Assembly (NCBI GenBank): GCA_025463965.1
Contig: JAODBN010000079.1
Span: forward strand, 1 to 9,565
Direction of reading: 5' to 3'
Origin: Acidimicrobiaceae bacterium
Lineage (GTDB): Bacteria; Actinomycetota; Acidimicrobiia; Acidimicrobiales; Bog-793
Length of the DNA stretch: 9,565 nt
A program made the position numbers and the translations under genes. Every line of letters starts with the position of its first letter. The first letter of the stretch is position 1. This document shows, in pieces, positions 1 to 7,467 of this stretch. The notes under the pieces were generated by a model. It had not been told where the DNA came from. It ran no database searches and was given only the letters and a program-made list of their open reading frames with translations.

Positions 1-1702
1 GGCGCTGGCAAGCGTCCGGCGTGCTGGCTGGTTCGGACGGGCGCTGGTGGCCACGGTTGTTGGGATGCCGTTTCTGGTGGCCGCCTACTACGGCCAGGGC
101 TCTTTCAAGGAGATACTGGAGGCCGGCTTCACGCTCGCCACGGCACTGATCCTCGTCGGTTATCAGCCCGAGCTTCAACGGCGGCGCTGGATACCTCTAG
201 CCTTCGTTGCGGCAGGCGCCGTGTCGGTCTACTCGCTCCAGGGCCTTGCATGGCCGGGCGCGTTTCTCGCGATCTGGCTCATCGTACGGGCGGCCATCGG
301 GACATGGCGAGGTGGCGTGGGCGAGGCTTGGCGCGAGCTCCGCGCGGAGATCATTCCCGGTGCGATTGGGCTGGCGGTCCTGGTCGTCGTGCTGGTGCCC
401 CAGATACCTAGGATCGAGAAGTTCGTCTCAAAGGGCGCCGGCATCGGCATCGCAAAGAACAACCTCGGCAACCTCGTCGGTCCCCTCCCGGGTTGGGAGG
501 CGTTCGGGGTGTGGAACAACCCCGACTACCTGGTGCCGCCTTTGGAACCCTTCAGCGGGGGTATGTGGACCGCGTTCGTGCTGGCCCTGGTCGTCCTCGG
601 CGCCGTCCTCGCTGTGCGCCGCGGACGATGGATGCTGCCGCTGGCGGCGGGAGCCTCGATGCTCTTGTGGACTTACGCCGCCGACACGCAGTCACCATAC
701 GTAGCTGCGAAGGCGTTGGTGATCGCGTCGCCGCTGCTCCTGCTCCTGGCGGCGGTGGGGCTCGTCGAAGGAAGATCCCGTCGGACTCCCTGGTGGCAAC
801 TCGTGGCACCCGTGCTCGCCGTCGCTCTCGTGGTGCGGGTGGTGGACTCGAGCTGGGAAGCTCTGCGCTTCAGCAGGGTCGGCCCGACGAATCATCTCAT
901 CGAGCTGCGCTCGCTTCGCCCACTGCTACATAAGCAGCCGACTCTCTATCTGGGCAATGACGACTTCATTCCGTGGGAGCTGGCTGGAGCTCGCGTGACG
1001 GCCGCGTATTACGCGGGGACGCCGGAGGTGGCCTTGCGACCCGAGAAGGGGTTCGCGTATGGTCAGCCTCTGGACTTCGACACCGTGACCTCGGCGGCAT
1101 TGAACAGCTTCACTTGGGTGATAACCACGCGCGACGCCGCCGCGAGTGAAGCGCCGCCCGGGATCCAGCTCGTGCGACTGACTCCGAGCTACGCCCTATG
1201 GCAGCGGGTCGGCACGGTAACACCTCGCAAAATCCTCAATGAGGGCCCTAACGCTGCGGCGATCCTCGACTGCGCGACACCCCTGGGCCGTGCGATCGTG
1301 CGGGCCGGCGGGACGGCTGCGATCAAGCCTCCAGCCAGTGCGGTCGCGGTACCGCCGATCGCGCCCGGGGGAAGCCTGACGGTGAACCTCCCCCTGGGAC
1401 CGGGAGCCTGGGATCTCGGGACCTCCTATCTCAGCCCGCTTCCCTTGAAGGTGCTAGCGCCAGGTCTCCGGCAGACGTTGCCAGCGAATCTCGAGCGGCC
1501 TGGGCCGCGGTGGCCAATCGGCCGAGTCCGCGCCTCACGCTACGGCACGATCCCGGTGACGTTCCAAGTCGAGAGCCATTGGCTGACACCCCAGTCGGAC
1601 GTGGCCACACCGACCGTGCTGCTGGCAACCCGCGCTGGCGCGGACCAGATCGTTCCGGTCCACGCCGCATGCGGCAAGCCGGTGGACTGGTATCAGCATT
1701 GA
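1..1702 (+). CDS. Polytopic membrane protein with soluble C-terminal domain, possibly GT-C-like; 5' partial
   Basis: The reading frame is open from the first complete codon (position 2) to the TGA at 1700-1702, so the N-terminus lies outside the window. A GTG at 47 could be read as a start, but it has no Shine-Dalgarno or -10 box before it and coding sequence continues upstream. Numbering from that GTG, hydrophobic segments lie near residues 1-15, 24-38, 49-64, 66-82, 104-122, 173-190, 195-210, 222-240 and 252-266. They are followed by about 285 mostly soluble residues. The order of many membrane spans then a C-terminal extracytoplasmic domain suits a GT-C type lipid-linked sugar transferase or similar envelope protein. 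The acidic catalytic loop that would prove this would be in the missing part. The soluble half contains patterns such as FTWVITTRDAA (355-365) and SYALWQRVG (381-389), which recall hypothetical membrane proteins of Thermoleophilia. The reaction is unknown. Confidence 0.8.
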   Translation, partial: ALASVRRAGWFGRALVATVVGMPFLVAAYYGQGSFKEILEAGFTLATALILVGYQPELQRRRWIPLAFVAAGAVSVYSLQGLAWPGAFLAIWLIVRAAIGTWRGGVGEAWRELRAEIIPGAIGLAVLVVVLVPQIPRIEKFVSKGAGIGIAKNNLGNLVGPLPGWEAFGVWNNPDYLVPPLEPFSGGMWTAFVLALVVLGAVLAVRRGRWMLPLAAGASMLLWTYAADTQSPYVAAKALVIASPLLLLLAAVGLVEGRSRRTPWWQLVAPVLAVALVVRVVDSSWEALRFSRVGPTNHLIELRSLRPLLHKQPTLYLGNDDFIPWELAGARVTAAYYAGTPEVALRPEKGFAYGQPLDFDTVTSAALNSFTWVITTRDAAASEAPPGIQLVRLTPSYALWQRVGTVTPRKILNEGPNAAAILDCATPLGRAIVRAGGTAAIKPPASAVAVPPIAPGGSLTVNLPLGPGAWDLGTSYLSPLPLKVLAPGLRQTLPANLERPGPRWPIGRVRASRYGTIPVTFQVESHWLTPQSDVATPTVLLATRAGADQIVPVHAACGKPVDWYQH

Positions 1703-1706
1703 GGCT

Positions 1707-1736
1707 CTGACCACGCCCTCCTGCCGCTGATAGCTT
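1707..1736 (+). promoter_or_regulatory. Candidate promoter giving a leaderless mRNA for the 1743 gene
   Basis: A TAGCTT hexamer at 1731-1736 fits the -10 consensus TANNNT and ends six bases before the ATG at 1743. CTGACC at 1707-1712, 18 bases upstream of it, is a tolerable -35 element. No purine-rich Shine-Dalgarno sequence occurs in the 40-base gap after the preceding gene. This spacing would place the transcription start at or next to the ATG. The prediction is from spacing and motif only. Confidence 0.5.
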
Positions 1737-1742
1737 CCGACC

Positions 1743-4700
1743 ATGGACATCTGCACAATCATCGCGAAGAACTACGTGGCCCAGGCTCGTGTACTGGCCC
1801 GGTCCTTCGCCGAACACCACCCCGACGGCGGTTGTTCGGTGCTGGTCATCGACGCGTACGACGGATATCTCGATCCGGAGACCGAGCCCTTTCGGATCCT
1901 CACGCCGGAGCAGATCGGTTGCCATGAGTTTCAGGAGATGGCTCTTCGTTACGACGTGCTCGAGCTCTCCACGGCGGTGAAGCCCTGGCTTCTTGCCTAC
2001 CTGCTGGACGAGGGCGCGGCCGCGATCACCTATCTCGACCCCGACATCCGCGTGTACTCGGCGCTCAGCCCACTCGACGATCTCGCGCACACTCATGGTG
2101 TCGTGTTGATTCCCCACAACACGGTGCCGATTCCAGACGACGGCCTGCGACCGAACCAGATCGACATTCTCCTCGCGGGCGTCTACAACCTGGGGTACCT
2201 CTCCCTGGGGGCCGGCGAGGAGACAAGCACCCTGCTTGGCTGGTGGCGGGAACGCCTACTTAACGACTGCTTTGTCGACCCGCTCAACGGCTACTTCGTC
2301 GATCAGCGTTGGTTCGACCTGGCGCCTGGCTTGGTCTCCGATCACGTGGTCGTGCGTGCACCGCAGTACAACCTCGCCTACTGGAATCTCCACGGGCGTC
2401 GCCTGGTTCACGATGAGCCCGGTTACACGGTCGACGGAGAATCGCTGGCGTTCTTTCACTTCAGCGGGTTCGATCCACTGACACCCGATGTGCTCAGCCG
2501 TCACCAGTCCCGCATATCGGTTAGCCCGAACACGGCGCTCCAGCGTCTCTGCGACGAGTATTCCGATGAGGCCCTCGCGAATGGTTATCGCGAGACCAAG
2601 GAGTGGCCCTACACCTACCATCTCCTGCCCTGCGGGGCCACCTTCACCCCACGCCTGCGCAAGCTCTACGAGATCGCCGTCGAGAGAGGGGAGGTCGAGG
2701 GCTCGCCCTTCACCGCCGAGGGAGACGCGTCCTTCATGAGCTGGCTCGCCCAGCCCGCTCCCGGAGCCCCGACGGGAGTCAATCGTCTGCTCGCAGATCT
2801 CTATGGAACCCGCGGCGACCTGCAGGCGGCCTTCCCCGACGTAGCCGATCAGGATCACGACGCATTCCTACGTTGGGCCGGCGAACAGGGCTGTGTCGAT
2901 GAGCCTGCCTTGACCCTGCTTCCGAGCATAGGCGTCGACCCCTCTGAGGCCGTGCAAGCGGACGGCGCTGGCAGCGTTGGGGCCGTCGCTGTCGTAGCGC
3001 GAGCCGACCCCGCTGTACCTGTTAGCGGCAGCGACGCGCAGCCGGCGAGCCAGCCGTGGGGAGTCAATGTCGTGGGGTACTTCCGCTCTGAGCTGGGCAC
3101 CGGTGAGGCTGCGCGGCAGGTCGTCAGCGCCCTGGATGCGAACAACGTCCCGCTGCTCCCGGTGCACGGACGCACGATCCCTCCTAACCGCCAGGGTCAC
3201 TCCTTCACACATCTCGACTACACCGACGCGCGCTATCCCGTCAACCTGATCTGCATGAACGCAGACGTCCTGGGTGAGTTCGCATCCCAGACAGGCCCGG
3301 ACTTCTTCGCTTCGCGCTATTCGATCGGGATGTGGTTCTGGGAGGTCGAGCACTTCCCCGAGGTCTGGAGTTCCGCGTTCGATCACGTCGACGAGCTTTG
3401 GCTACCGACCGACCACGTCGTGAGCGCCGTGTCACCGGTGTCATCGGTGCCGATCACCAAGATCATCCTGCCGGTGGAGATGCCACCGGTCCTCCCGGTC
3501 TCCCGCTCGGAACTGAACCTCCCGGAGGGGTTCATGTATCTGTTCTCGTTCGACCACCGCAGCGTGTTCGAGCGCAAGAATCCGGTCGCGATCATCGAAG
3601 CGTACACACGCGCCTTCGACTCCGGCGACGGGGCGGTGCTCGTCCTGAAGTCGATCAATGCCGACAGTGCGAGGGAGGATCATGCCCGGCTACTCGCGGC
3701 CGCCGATGGCCGGCCAGACGTACATGTCGTCGATGGCTATCTCTCATCCGAGCAGAAGAACATGATGGTGGCCGCGTGCGACTGCTACGTGTCGTTGCAT
3801 CGCGCCGAGGGATTCGGCCTCACGATGGCCGAGGCGATGTACCTCGGTAAGCCGGTCGTGGCAACCGGCTATTCGGGCAACCTCGACTTCATGGACGAGC
3901 ACAACAGCTATCTGGTCGAGCACAGGCTGGTCCCGATCGGGCCTCGCGCCGCCCCGTATCCGCCCGAGGGAATGTGGGCCGAGCCCGACATCGATCACGC
4001 ATCGGATCTCATGCGCGAGGTGTTTGAGCATCCCACGGAGGCGAGTGAGCGCGCCCGCCGCGGCGCAGAGCGCATCCGTCGCACACATTCCCCCCAGGCC
4101 GCCGGCGAGATCATGGCGGCTCGACTCGATCTGCTGCGCGGTCTTCACGGGGAGCGGCTGGCCCGAGCTGCGCGGCCCGCCGCGACGGCGGAGCGGCTCC
4201 AGCATCGCGTTCAGGCCGGCCCCCCGACAGCGGGCCCGTCACGGCTGCGGCGCCCAGGGAGGCTCGCTCGCCGCATGTTGCTGCGAGTGATTAAGCCCTT
4301 CAGCGCCTATCAAAAGGACGTCGACGCTGAGATAGCCCAATCATTGCAATCGGTCGAGGCGCGGATCGGCGAGCTCGAGGCGACCTCGACGGAACGCCAC
4401 GCGACCCTGCTCGCCGAGCTGCGCCGGGACGCGGCAGATCGACCGGTCTGGGAGCGGATCGCGGGCCTCACACGCTCGACCATTGCGCTTGAGTCTGCCA
4501 CGGCCGAGCTCCAGAGGAAGGCCGGCGAGCTCACCGAGATTCCGCAACGGCTCGATGACGTCACCGGCTCGCTGCGGCAGATCGAGTGGGAGGGACGCGC
4601 GATCCCCCACATGGAGGATTCTCCCTTTGAGATCATGGATCACCGCCAGGCTGGCCGTATACAGGGGTTTCGCGATGATCCCGGCACCCCGGACGCCGAC

Positions 4701-5381
4701 ACCTACCGCACCTTCGAGGATACCTTCCGCGGCTCTGAGGACTTCATCCGGGATCGACAACGGACCTTCCTCAAGCTGCTCGACGGTCGCGCACCGGTGC
4801 TCGACCTCGGCTGCGGGCGAGGCGAGTTTCTCGACCTGCTGGCAGAGGCCACGATCCCTCACCTCGGCGTCGACTCCGACGCCGGGATGGTGCGGCGGTG
4901 TCACCAGAAGGGGCACTCTGATGTGGTCCAGGACGACGGACTGCACTATCTGGAGACGCTCGAGGACGGATCGCTTGGGGCGATCTTCTGCGCTCAGGTC
5001 ATCGAGCATCTGCCGTATGAGGCGGTCCTGCGCCTTTTACGGCTGGCTCGGCGGAAGCTCGACGAAGGGGGCATTCTCATCGCCGAGACCGTCAACCCCC
5101 ACTCCGCGGCGGCGCTGAAGACGTTCTGGGTGGACCCGACTCATCAGCATCCGATCTTCCCTGAGGTCGCGTTGACCCTGTGCCGAAGCTCGGGGTTCTC
5201 GGCGGCGTTTATCTTCCATCCGAATGGGACAGGCGACGTCGAGCGCGATCGCTTCACTCAGGGTGAGTATGCCGTCGTTGCGGGTGGTGAGACGCTTCTG
5301 CGATCGGACGCGATCTACCGGGAACTCAGGCGAGACGACGAGAAGGCGCGAGCTCCAGAACGCAAGTCTACGGCTCAGTGA
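1743..5381 (+). CDS. Multidomain GT-A / GT4 glycosyltransferase fused to a coiled coil and a SAM methyltransferase
   Basis: This 1212-residue protein appears to combine four modules. Residues 1-310 resemble a nucleotide-sugar (GT-A-like) transferase domain common in polysaccharide loci, with a metal-binding-type YLDPDIRVY (97-105), VYNLGYL (147-153), FVDQRWFDLAP (185-195) and FFHFSGFDP (237-245). A low-complexity Ala/Val/Pro linker (about 400-437) leads to a GT4 GT-B domain (438-800). That domain has GYFRSELGTGEAAR (445-458), RKNP (611-614) and an EX7E motif, E689 to E697. Residues 856-950 are rich in heptad-like Leu/Ile/Glu/Arg, suggesting a coiled coil. Residues 985-1180 are a class I methyltransferase with VLDLGCGRGEFL (1019-1030), acidic D1044 and VIEHL (1086-1090). 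Its NPH (1118-1120) and DPTHQHP (1131-1137) recall WbdD-type chain-terminating methyltransferases. No signal peptide or membrane span is seen, so it should be cytoplasmic. The likely role is to add sugars to a lipid-linked glycan and methylate it. Substrates are unknown. Its 3' end overlaps the convergent methyltransferase gene. Confidence 0.92.
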   Translation: MDICTIIAKNYVAQARVLARSFAEHHPDGGCSVLVIDAYDGYLDPETEPFRILTPEQIGCHEFQEMALRYDVLELSTAVKPWLLAYLLDEGAAAITYLDPDIRVYSALSPLDDLAHTHGVVLIPHNTVPIPDDGLRPNQIDILLAGVYNLGYLSLGAGEETSTLLGWWRERLLNDCFVDPLNGYFVDQRWFDLAPGLVSDHVVVRAPQYNLAYWNLHGRRLVHDEPGYTVDGESLAFFHFSGFDPLTPDVLSRHQSRISVSPNTALQRLCDEYSDEALANGYRETKEWPYTYHLLPCGATFTPRLRKLYEIAVERGEVEGSPFTAEGDASFMSWLAQPAPGAPTGVNRLLADLYGTRGDLQAAFPDVADQDHDAFLRWAGEQGCVDEPALTLLPSIGVDPSEAVQADGAGSVGAVAVVARADPAVPVSGSDAQPASQPWGVNVVGYFRSELGTGEAARQVVSALDANNVPLLPVHGRTIPPNRQGHSFTHLDYTDARYPVNLICMNADVLGEFASQTGPDFFASRYSIGMWFWEVEHFPEVWSSAFDHVDELWLPTDHVVSAVSPVSSVPITKIILPVEMPPVLPVSRSELNLPEGFMYLFSFDHRSVFERKNPVAIIEAYTRAFDSGDGAVLVLKSINADSAREDHARLLAAADGRPDVHVVDGYLSSEQKNMMVAACDCYVSLHRAEGFGLTMAEAMYLGKPVVATGYSGNLDFMDEHNSYLVEHRLVPIGPRAAPYPPEGMWAEPDIDHASDLMREVFEHPTEASERARRGAERIRRTHSPQAAGEIMAARLDLLRGLHGERLARAARPAATAERLQHRVQAGPPTAGPSRLRRPGRLARRMLLRVIKPFSAYQKDVDAEIAQSLQSVEARIGELEATSTERHATLLAELRRDAADRPVWERIAGLTRSTIALESATAELQRKAGELTEIPQRLDDVTGSLRQIEWEGRAIPHMEDSPFEIMDHRQAGRIQGFRDDPGTPDADTYRTFEDTFRGSEDFIRDRQRTFLKLLDGRAPVLDLGCGRGEFLDLLAEATIPHLGVDSDAGMVRRCHQKGHSDVVQDDGLHYLETLEDGSLGAIFCAQVIEHLPYEAVLRLLRLARRKLDEGGILIAETVNPHSAAALKTFWVDPTHQHPIFPEVALTLCRSSGFSAAFIFHPNGTGDVERDRFTQGEYAVVAGGETLLRSDAIYRELRRDDEKARAPERKSTAQ

Positions 5382-6150
5382 CGGAGTGCAACCTACCGTC
5401 AAGCCCGAGCCCGGCAACTGAGCAGAGCAGCGGGCGCTCATACGAGACAGCCTGATACTCGGGTACACCAGGCACCGCAACCGCCGTGACCATCGCCCGG
5501 CTCGCGCACTCCTGAGGCCACGAGCTCACAGCGGTCGGGTCCAGGCCGCAGGACCGGCACCAGTCGAGCAGGGCGCGGACATTCGGCGCGAACCAGTTGC
5601 TGCTGTCCGCCCCCAACTCATCGAGACGGTAGAACCGCGCCAGCGGGGTGTCAGCGTGCGCTTGGAGTTCGGCATCGCAAACGGCGGTCTCGACGTAGGC
5701 TGTCTGCCCCGTCACCGCGCGGACATTGTCGAGGGCGAGCAGAGGGTGACGCAGGTGATACAGCACACCCCAGAACACCACGTAGTCGAACTGCTCCTGA
5801 ATCGAGCGCGACACCTCGTAAACGCTCAGCCGGCGAAACTCGACGCTTGAGCCGAGCGCTGAGCGGATGGCCTCGAATCCGAAATGCATCGGGTCGACGA
5901 TGTCTGTGGCGACCACCCTTTCCGCGCCGCGCCTCTCCATCGTGAACGCAGCTCCGCCGTTCGTCGTGCCGATGTCCAGGACGCTTGCACCGGTCAGATC
6001 GGCGGGAACCCCCGCGGTGTGGAGCAGCCAGTCAACGTCGTTGGTCCCCGGCGAGAAGATGCCGGGAGCGAGTTCGAAGCGCTGATGCCAGAGAAAGTCG
6101 GTGCGGGCCGCAAGCGACTCGATCCCATCGTAGGCACGCGCGCCAGGCAC
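5368..6150 (-). CDS. CmoB/DUF1698-like class I SAM-dependent methyltransferase
   Basis: This 260-residue protein begins with GTG (6150) and ends with TAG (5368-5370). The N-terminal WHQRFELAPGIFSPG (21-35) matches the substrate-side segment seen before the Rossmann fold in the CmoB/DUF1698 group. SAM-binding motif I is VLDIGTTNGG (57-66), with acidic D83 at the end of the next strand. FWGVLYHLRHPL (126-137) and NWFAP (185-189) also fit that group. CmoB itself is a tRNA wobble-uridine carboxymethyltransferase of about 320 residues that uses carboxy-SAM. This protein is shorter and sits among glycan genes, so an ordinary SAM-dependent methyltransferase acting on a sugar or lipid-linked intermediate is more likely. 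It is cytoplasmic, with no membrane segment. It is convergent with the large fusion gene, overlapping it by 14 bases, and divergent from the acetyltransferase-like gene, whose start is 47 bases away. Confidence 0.87.
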   Translation of the reverse strand: MPGARAYDGIESLAARTDFLWHQRFELAPGIFSPGTNDVDWLLHTAGVPADLTGASVLDIGTTNGGAAFTMERRGAERVVATDIVDPMHFGFEAIRSALGSSVEFRRLSVYEVSRSIQEQFDYVVFWGVLYHLRHPLLALDNVRAVTGQTAYVETAVCDAELQAHADTPLARFYRLDELGADSSNWFAPNVRALLDWCRSCGLDPTAVSSWPQECASRAMVTAVAVPGVPEYQAVSYERPLLCSVAGLGLDGRLHSVTEP

Positions 6151-6157
6151 CGGCCGG

Positions 6158-6163
6158 AGTCTA
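6158..6163 (-). promoter_or_regulatory. Candidate -10 box for the methyltransferase gene (leaderless)
   Basis: On the minus strand this reads TAGACT, a TANNNT hexamer lying seven bases before the GTG start at 6150. No Shine-Dalgarno is visible, and no convincing -35 element could be picked. It shares the short divergent region 6151-6196 with the -10 box for the 6197 gene. Confidence 0.4.
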
Positions 6164-6184
6164 GAGGGCGCACAAGGCGAGCGC

Positions 6185-6190
6185 TACGCT
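6185..6190 (+). promoter_or_regulatory. Candidate -10 box for the AlgX-like gene (leaderless)
   Basis: TACGCT fits TANNNT and is separated from the ATG at 6197 by exactly six bases, the same geometry as at 1731-1743. The intervening GCCGGG is not a good Shine-Dalgarno. No clear -35 hexamer is seen 17-18 bases upstream. Confidence 0.42.
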
Positions 6191-6196
6191 GCCGGG

Positions 6197-7429
6197 ATGC
6201 ATGAGGCCGATCGCCCCATCACGAGGAGTGAGGGGATCCAGGTGATCGAATCCGACGACCTGCTCCCCGAGCATGTGGAAGCGGTATTTCTCGAGTTCCT
6301 CGGCCGTCCGGCCTCACCCGAGGACGTTCGGATCTGGATGGCGGGAGGGTCGCTAAGGGCGTTCGTCGACGGCGTGCTCGCGTCCGAAGAGTACGCCTCG
6401 CGCCGTGCGGCACGCGCGGCGGGCGCCGGCGAGACCTTCTTGAACTGCTGGATTCCTGGCCTCGAGCGCTTCAGTCGACCGGTGGGGAGCATGTCCCCCG
6501 ATGGGGTCGCCATTGTCGGCGGGGACGGCCATCTCTTTCTCCATGGCGGAAGCAACCACAACCTCGCGATGTACCGGGGCGAGGTGGCAATGGCCAGCGA
6601 CTGGCTGGAGCGCTGGCGCGTCCTTGGAGCCGAACGGCTAGGCCACGCGCAAGCGGCCGGGATCTCGTTGTGCTGTCTGGTTGTGCCGGACAAGCTGGGT
6701 GTCTACGGCGACCTGTTCCCGAACGATCTCGACTCGGGTGCCACCCGGCCTCTGATGCGCCTGCTCGAGGATGGCTCATTCCCGCTCCTCTACCCCTGTG
6801 AGCCCCTGCGTGACGCACGGGCGTTAGAGGACACCTACATGGTGACCGACAGCCATCTCACTCCTCATGGCAACAGGCTACTGGCGGAGGCGACGCTGAC
6901 GGCATTGGGTGCGTCCCGTTCGCTGCTCGACGATGTCCCGCGCGAACAGCAGTCATTCCTTGCCTGTGGCGATCTGGGCCAGCATTTCAGGCCGCCGATC
7001 GTCGAGGTGAGCCAGCGTCTCCTGGCATCATCGGCGGCGACGATCGCCAGCGACAACTGGCCTGAGGTCCTGGCCGCGAGGGGTCACATTGGAACGCTAC
7101 GTGTGTTTCGTTATGAGGACGCTCCGGATCAGCGTACGGTGGTGGTGTTCGGGGATTCCTACGGCTTCGGAGACGAAGCGTATCCCGGCCTCTCGTGGTA
7201 CCTCGCCCAAGCCTTCCGAGAGGTCCATTTCGCGTGGGTACCGTTCGGCTGGGATCCCGACTATCTCGACCGTGTTGGCGCAGGGCTGGCCATCTGCCAA
7301 ACTGCCGAGCGGTTCATCCCGAGAGTGCCCCGTTCGCGCGTGGACGTCGAGATGCTGGCCGAGGAGGTCGCCCGTGGGAAGGGCGCGCTCGGCCTGGAGA
7401 GGATCTTCGGCGACGTTGAGGCCCGCTGA
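6197..7429 (+). CDS. AlgX/AlgJ-like SGNH-fold O-acetyltransferase-type protein with DUF4214-like N-terminus
   Basis: The protein has 410 residues. Residues 21-69 (EAVFLEFLGRPASPEDV, then a LASEEY ending) resemble DUF4214, a small helical module often attached to glycan enzymes. From about residue 100 it follows the AlgX/AlgJ pattern: GGDGHLFLHGGSN (108-120), LVVPDKLGVYGDLFP (161-175), TDSHLTPHG (217-225) and VVFGDSYGFG (316-325). By analogy with AlgX the catalytic triad is D218, H220 and S321. The Asp-His pair precedes the Ser, as is usual in this circularly permuted SGNH subgroup. AlgX moves acetyl groups onto alginate in the periplasm. Here no signal peptide or membrane span is visible, so the protein appears cytoplasmic and may acylate a precursor before export. 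The AlgX carbohydrate-binding C-terminal module is missing. No MBOAT partner lies in the window. The acyl group and substrate are unknown, and a hydrolase role is possible. Confidence 0.87.
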   Translation: MHEADRPITRSEGIQVIESDDLLPEHVEAVFLEFLGRPASPEDVRIWMAGGSLRAFVDGVLASEEYASRRAARAAGAGETFLNCWIPGLERFSRPVGSMSPDGVAIVGGDGHLFLHGGSNHNLAMYRGEVAMASDWLERWRVLGAERLGHAQAAGISLCCLVVPDKLGVYGDLFPNDLDSGATRPLMRLLEDGSFPLLYPCEPLRDARALEDTYMVTDSHLTPHGNRLLAEATLTALGASRSLLDDVPREQQSFLACGDLGQHFRPPIVEVSQRLLASSAATIASDNWPEVLAARGHIGTLRVFRYEDAPDQRTVVVFGDSYGFGDEAYPGLSWYLAQAFREVHFAWVPFGWDPDYLDRVGAGLAICQTAERFIPRVPRSRVDVEMLAEEVARGKGALGLERIFGDVEAR

Positions 7430-7467
7430 TCGGTGAGCTCTGGAGTGCGCGTTCGTTAGTCAATGGC

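Noticed and set aside
47..49. GTG at 47 as the true start of the first gene
   Set aside because: The frame is open with protein-like sequence back to the window edge, and neither a ribosome-binding site nor a -10 box precedes this codon. A membrane protein cut by the window is simpler.
1431..2117. A 228-codon minus-strand open frame crossing the end of the first gene and the start of the second
   Set aside because: It lies opposite two well-supported genes, has a low-complexity Arg/Gly composition typical of antisense frames in GC-rich DNA, and shows no recognisable domain.
2256..2858. A 200-codon minus-strand open frame inside the large fusion gene
   Set aside because: It is antisense to conserved glycosyltransferase sequence and shows no motif of its own.
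4341..5009. A 222-codon minus-strand open frame opposite the coiled coil and methyltransferase domain
   Set aside because: It mirrors the codon pattern of the real gene. The plus strand carries clear SAM-binding motifs at the same place.
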